The notes under the pieces: generated by a model
What the model saw: the letters and a program-made list of their open reading frames with translations, nothing else
The model's database searches: none
What the model was told of the DNA's origin: nothing
Assembly (NCBI GenBank): GCA_018369555.1
Contig: JAGZCC010000085.1
Location: forward strand, 1-7,581
Length of the DNA: 7,581 bases
Direction of reading: 5' to 3'
Source of the DNA: Thomasclavelia spiroformis
GTDB taxonomy: Bacteria > Bacillota_I > Bacilli_A > Erysipelotrichales > Coprobacillaceae
Shown here: piece after piece, positions 5,991 through 7,581 of the stretch
How positions within the stretch are numbered: position 1 is the stretch's first letter
How the letters are laid out: every line of letters begins with the position of its first letter
Position numbers and translations under genes: made by a program

Positions 5991-6226
5991 AGACAGTGAA
6001 GTGAACTAGTAAATATTCTTTAGATATCAGAGATATTGTGGTTGGTGAAAACAATACGTTAAAGAATATTGAATTCATCATGGAGTTGGATACTGATATG
6101 TAGGTAATCATCGGTCACTAACCGTTATCTAGTAAAGTAATATACTTATCAAGATTATTAGTGTGAGCTAATGATGAATTTGGGGTGGTACCACGGCCTT
6201 GTCGTCCTCTTTGGAGGACTTTTTTT
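5991..6226 (+). promoter_or_regulatory. T-box riboswitch, probable Phe (UUC) specifier
   Basis: T-box leaders bind a specific tRNA; the uncharged form stabilises an antiterminator and lets transcription proceed. Visible parts: Stem I base CAGT/ACTG (5994-5997, 6092-6095); AACT/AGTT (6004-6007, 6084-6087); loop E strands AGTA (6008-6011) and GAA (6071-6073); a perfect 11-bp stem (6012-6022 with 6060-6070); AG bulge AGAGA (6029-6033); distal loop GGTTGGTGAAAAC (6040-6052). Stem II pairs 6101-6107/6125-6131 and 6112-6115/6121-6124. A small IIA/B hairpin is at 6135-6147 and Stem III at 6154-6161/6168-6175. The T-box proper, GGGGTGGTACCACGG, is at 6182-6196 with TGGT (6186-6189) to pair with tRNA ACCA. 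The specifier directly after GAA is TTC (6074-6076), coding for Phe, whose tRNA has discriminator A as TGGT requires. A shift by one base would read TCA (Ser), whose tRNA normally has G there. Confidence 0.95.
6204..6226 (+). terminator. T-box attenuator terminator
   Basis: GTCCTC (6204-6209) and GAGGAC (6214-6219) form a G-C-rich 6-bp stem with a TTTG loop, followed by seven Ts (6220-6226). It lies directly behind the T-box sequence, in the usual position of the terminator that competes with the antiterminator. When charged tRNA binds, this hairpin should stop transcription 34 bases before the first gene. Confidence 0.93.
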
Positions 6227-6260
6227 GTTTAATAATTGAAAATAAAGGGGGAAATATGAA

Positions 6261-7250
6261 ATGAAAAAAGTTTTTAGCGGGTTACTTGCTTTAGCTATGG
6301 CTGCTAGTATTACTGGATGTAATAGTGGTGGTACAAGTAATGAACCAAAAGATTTAGCTGATGTTAAAATTGGAGTTATTCAATTAATGCAACACGATGC
6401 CTTAGATGCTTCATACGAGGGATTTAAAAAAGAATTGCTTGAAGCTGGGGTTAAAGAAAAAAATATTGAATATATAATTGCTGGGGATCAAGCAAACTGT
6501 TCTACTGTTGCTGATAGATTAGTAAATGGTGGAAATGATTTAATTTATGCAATTGCTACCCCTGCCTTGCAATCAGTGGCTGCAGCAACAACTGATATTC
6601 CTATTGTTGGATGTGCTGTGACTGATTATACAGCTACTAAACTTGTAAAAAGCAATGATGAACCAGGTGGTAATGTTACTGGAGCTAGTGATTTAACACC
6701 AGTTAAAGAACAATTTGACTTAATGCATCAATTATTACCTGATGCTAAAAAAGTTGCGATTATGTATTGTGGTAGTGAAGATAATTCAATTATTCAAGGT
6801 GATTTAGCTAAAGATGCTGCAAAAAAATTAAACTTAGATGCATCAGTATATAAAGTATCTGATTCTAATGAAATTCAAGCTGTTGCTAGTCAAATCGTTA
6901 GCGATAAAAATGATGTTGTTTATATTCCTACTGATAATTTACTTGCAACATACATAAGTAGTGTTGAAGCAATTACTAGTGAAGCTAAAATTCCATGTAT
7001 CGTTGGTGAAGAAGGTATGGCTAAGGCTGGAGGCCTTGCAACTTATGGAATCAGCTATGAAGCTTTAGGACGCAAAGCCGGAAAGCAAGCATTAAATATT
7101 TTAAATGGTAAAAAAACTGCTGCTAATACACCAATTGTGCAATTAGGAGTTGAAGATTGTTCTTTAGTTATTAATATGAAAACAGCTAATAAATGTGGTA
7201 TCACAATAAATAAAGAAGATTATCCTGATGCTACTTTTATTGAGGAATAG
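6261..7250 (+). CDS. TrpX-like ABC transporter substrate-binding lipoprotein
   Basis: This is the extracytoplasmic solute-binding part of an ABC importer (family of TrpX, ABC_sub_bind). The 329-aa product starts with a lipoprotein signal: MKK, a hydrophobic stretch and lipobox ITGC, so C20 would be lipidated after cleavage; a flexible Ser/Gly/Asn linker follows. The mature part shows two alpha/beta lobes in periplasmic-binding style: VKIGVIQLMQHDALDA (first strand and ligand-side loop, about 35-50), AIATPALQSVAAAT, IPIVGCAVTDY, the mid-protein KKVAIMYCGSEDNS strand, and the late IPCIVGEEGMAKAGGLATYGISY. The start ATG follows AGGGGG (6246-6251) by nine bases; an ATG five bases earlier opens only Met-Lys-stop. 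It is first in the T-box operon and is followed 11 bases later by the permease. Substrate by context: an aromatic amino acid, probably Phe by the specifier; family members include tryptophan importers. Confidence 0.92.
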   Translation: MKKVFSGLLALAMAASITGCNSGGTSNEPKDLADVKIGVIQLMQHDALDASYEGFKKELLEAGVKEKNIEYIIAGDQANCSTVADRLVNGGNDLIYAIATPALQSVAAATTDIPIVGCAVTDYTATKLVKSNDEPGGNVTGASDLTPVKEQFDLMHQLLPDAKKVAIMYCGSEDNSIIQGDLAKDAAKKLNLDASVYKVSDSNEIQAVASQIVSDKNDVVYIPTDNLLATYISSVEAITSEAKIPCIVGEEGMAKAGGLATYGISYEALGRKAGKQALNILNGKKTAANTPIVQLGVEDCSLVINMKTANKCGITINKEDYPDATFIEE

Positions 7251-7261
7251 GAGTTTTAAAA

Positions 7262-7581
7262 ATGGGATTATTTTATACATACCTAGGTGCTGTTGATTTG
7301 GGTTTAATATGGGGATTTTTAGCACTTGGCGTTTATATTACTTTCCGTTTATTGGATATTGCTGATTTAACAGTTGATGGTAGTTTTGCAACTGGCGGAG
7401 CTGTTTGTGCGGTTTGTGTTTTAAATAATATGCACCCGCTATTAGCTATTTTATTTGCTATTTTAGCTGGTTTTATTGCTGGTGGAATTACTGGTATTTT
7501 GCACACTAAGTGTAAGATACCAGCTATTTTAGCCGGTATTTTGACACAGATTGGACTTTATTCTATTAATTTAAGAATTAT
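7262..7581 (+). CDS. ABC transporter permease (TrpY-like), cut by window end
   Basis: The 106 visible codons start at ATG 7262-7264, eight bases after AGGAG (7249-7253), which overlaps the stop codon of the preceding gene. The product has alternating hydrophobic stretches, with membrane segments near residues 12-28, 43-56, 59-78 and 88-103. It carries LLDIADLTVDGSFATGGAV (30-48) and KIPAILAGILTQIGLYSINLRI (85-106), motifs of the membrane-spanning family (BPD_transp_2 type) that pairs with TrpX-like binding proteins. The frame is still open at the last base, so the C-terminal two thirds and, by family custom, an ATPase gene should follow. It forms the translocation channel in the cell membrane and is co-transcribed under the T-box. 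Confidence 0.92.
   Translation, partial: MGLFYTYLGAVDLGLIWGFLALGVYITFRLLDIADLTVDGSFATGGAVCAVCVLNNMHPLLAILFAILAGFIAGGITGILHTKCKIPAILAGILTQIGLYSINLRI

Overview
The window is AT-rich (coding and non-coding), uses strong AGGAGGTG-like ribosome binding sites with a regular 7-base spacer, and carries a T-box riboswitch and lipoprotein signal. This points to a low-GC Gram-positive (Bacillota). The protein styles would fit an Erysipelotrichia-type gut bacterium, but that rank is my inference and not proven by the sequence.

Layout. Bases 1-408 hold no convincing gene; there are weak signs of a leftward promoter and ribosome binding site serving a gene beyond the left edge, and a tiny decayed or leader-like reading frame. 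Next comes a leftward operon, pnp then maf, read from an extended -10 promoter near 3142-3168 and ended by a hairpin at 409-435. pnp (polynucleotide phosphorylase, 710 aa) looks intact. maf (house-cleaning nucleotide pyrophosphatase) is interrupted by a single in-frame TAA at codon 86, with the frame unchanged on both sides. Divergent from pnp is a 418-aa protein with TPR-like helices and a C-terminal cold-shock-like OB fold. It ends at a perfect 14-bp bidirectional terminator shared with the convergent gene behind it.

Bases 4540-5900 form a metal homeostasis module: a 127-aa DtxR/MntR-family repressor (leftward) divergent from a ZIP-family (GufA/ZupT-like) metal transporter. A perfect 8-3-8 palindrome, with the geometry of a DtxR box, sits on the -10 of the repressor gene and suggests autoregulation.

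Bases 5939-7581 hold a consensus promoter, a complete T-box riboswitch (Stem I with loop E and specifier loop, Stem II, IIA/B, Stem III, T-box and terminator), a TrpX-like substrate-binding lipoprotein, and the start of its ABC permease, cut by the window end. The specifier most likely reads UUC (Phe), and the T-box UGGU fits a tRNA with discriminator A, so the transporter is probably induced by phenylalanine starvation and may import an aromatic amino acid.

I found no phage, IS element, CRISPR array or clear new system. The most noteworthy items are the T-box/transporter pairing, the palindromic operator, the nonsense-interrupted maf and the TPR-cold-shock fusion.
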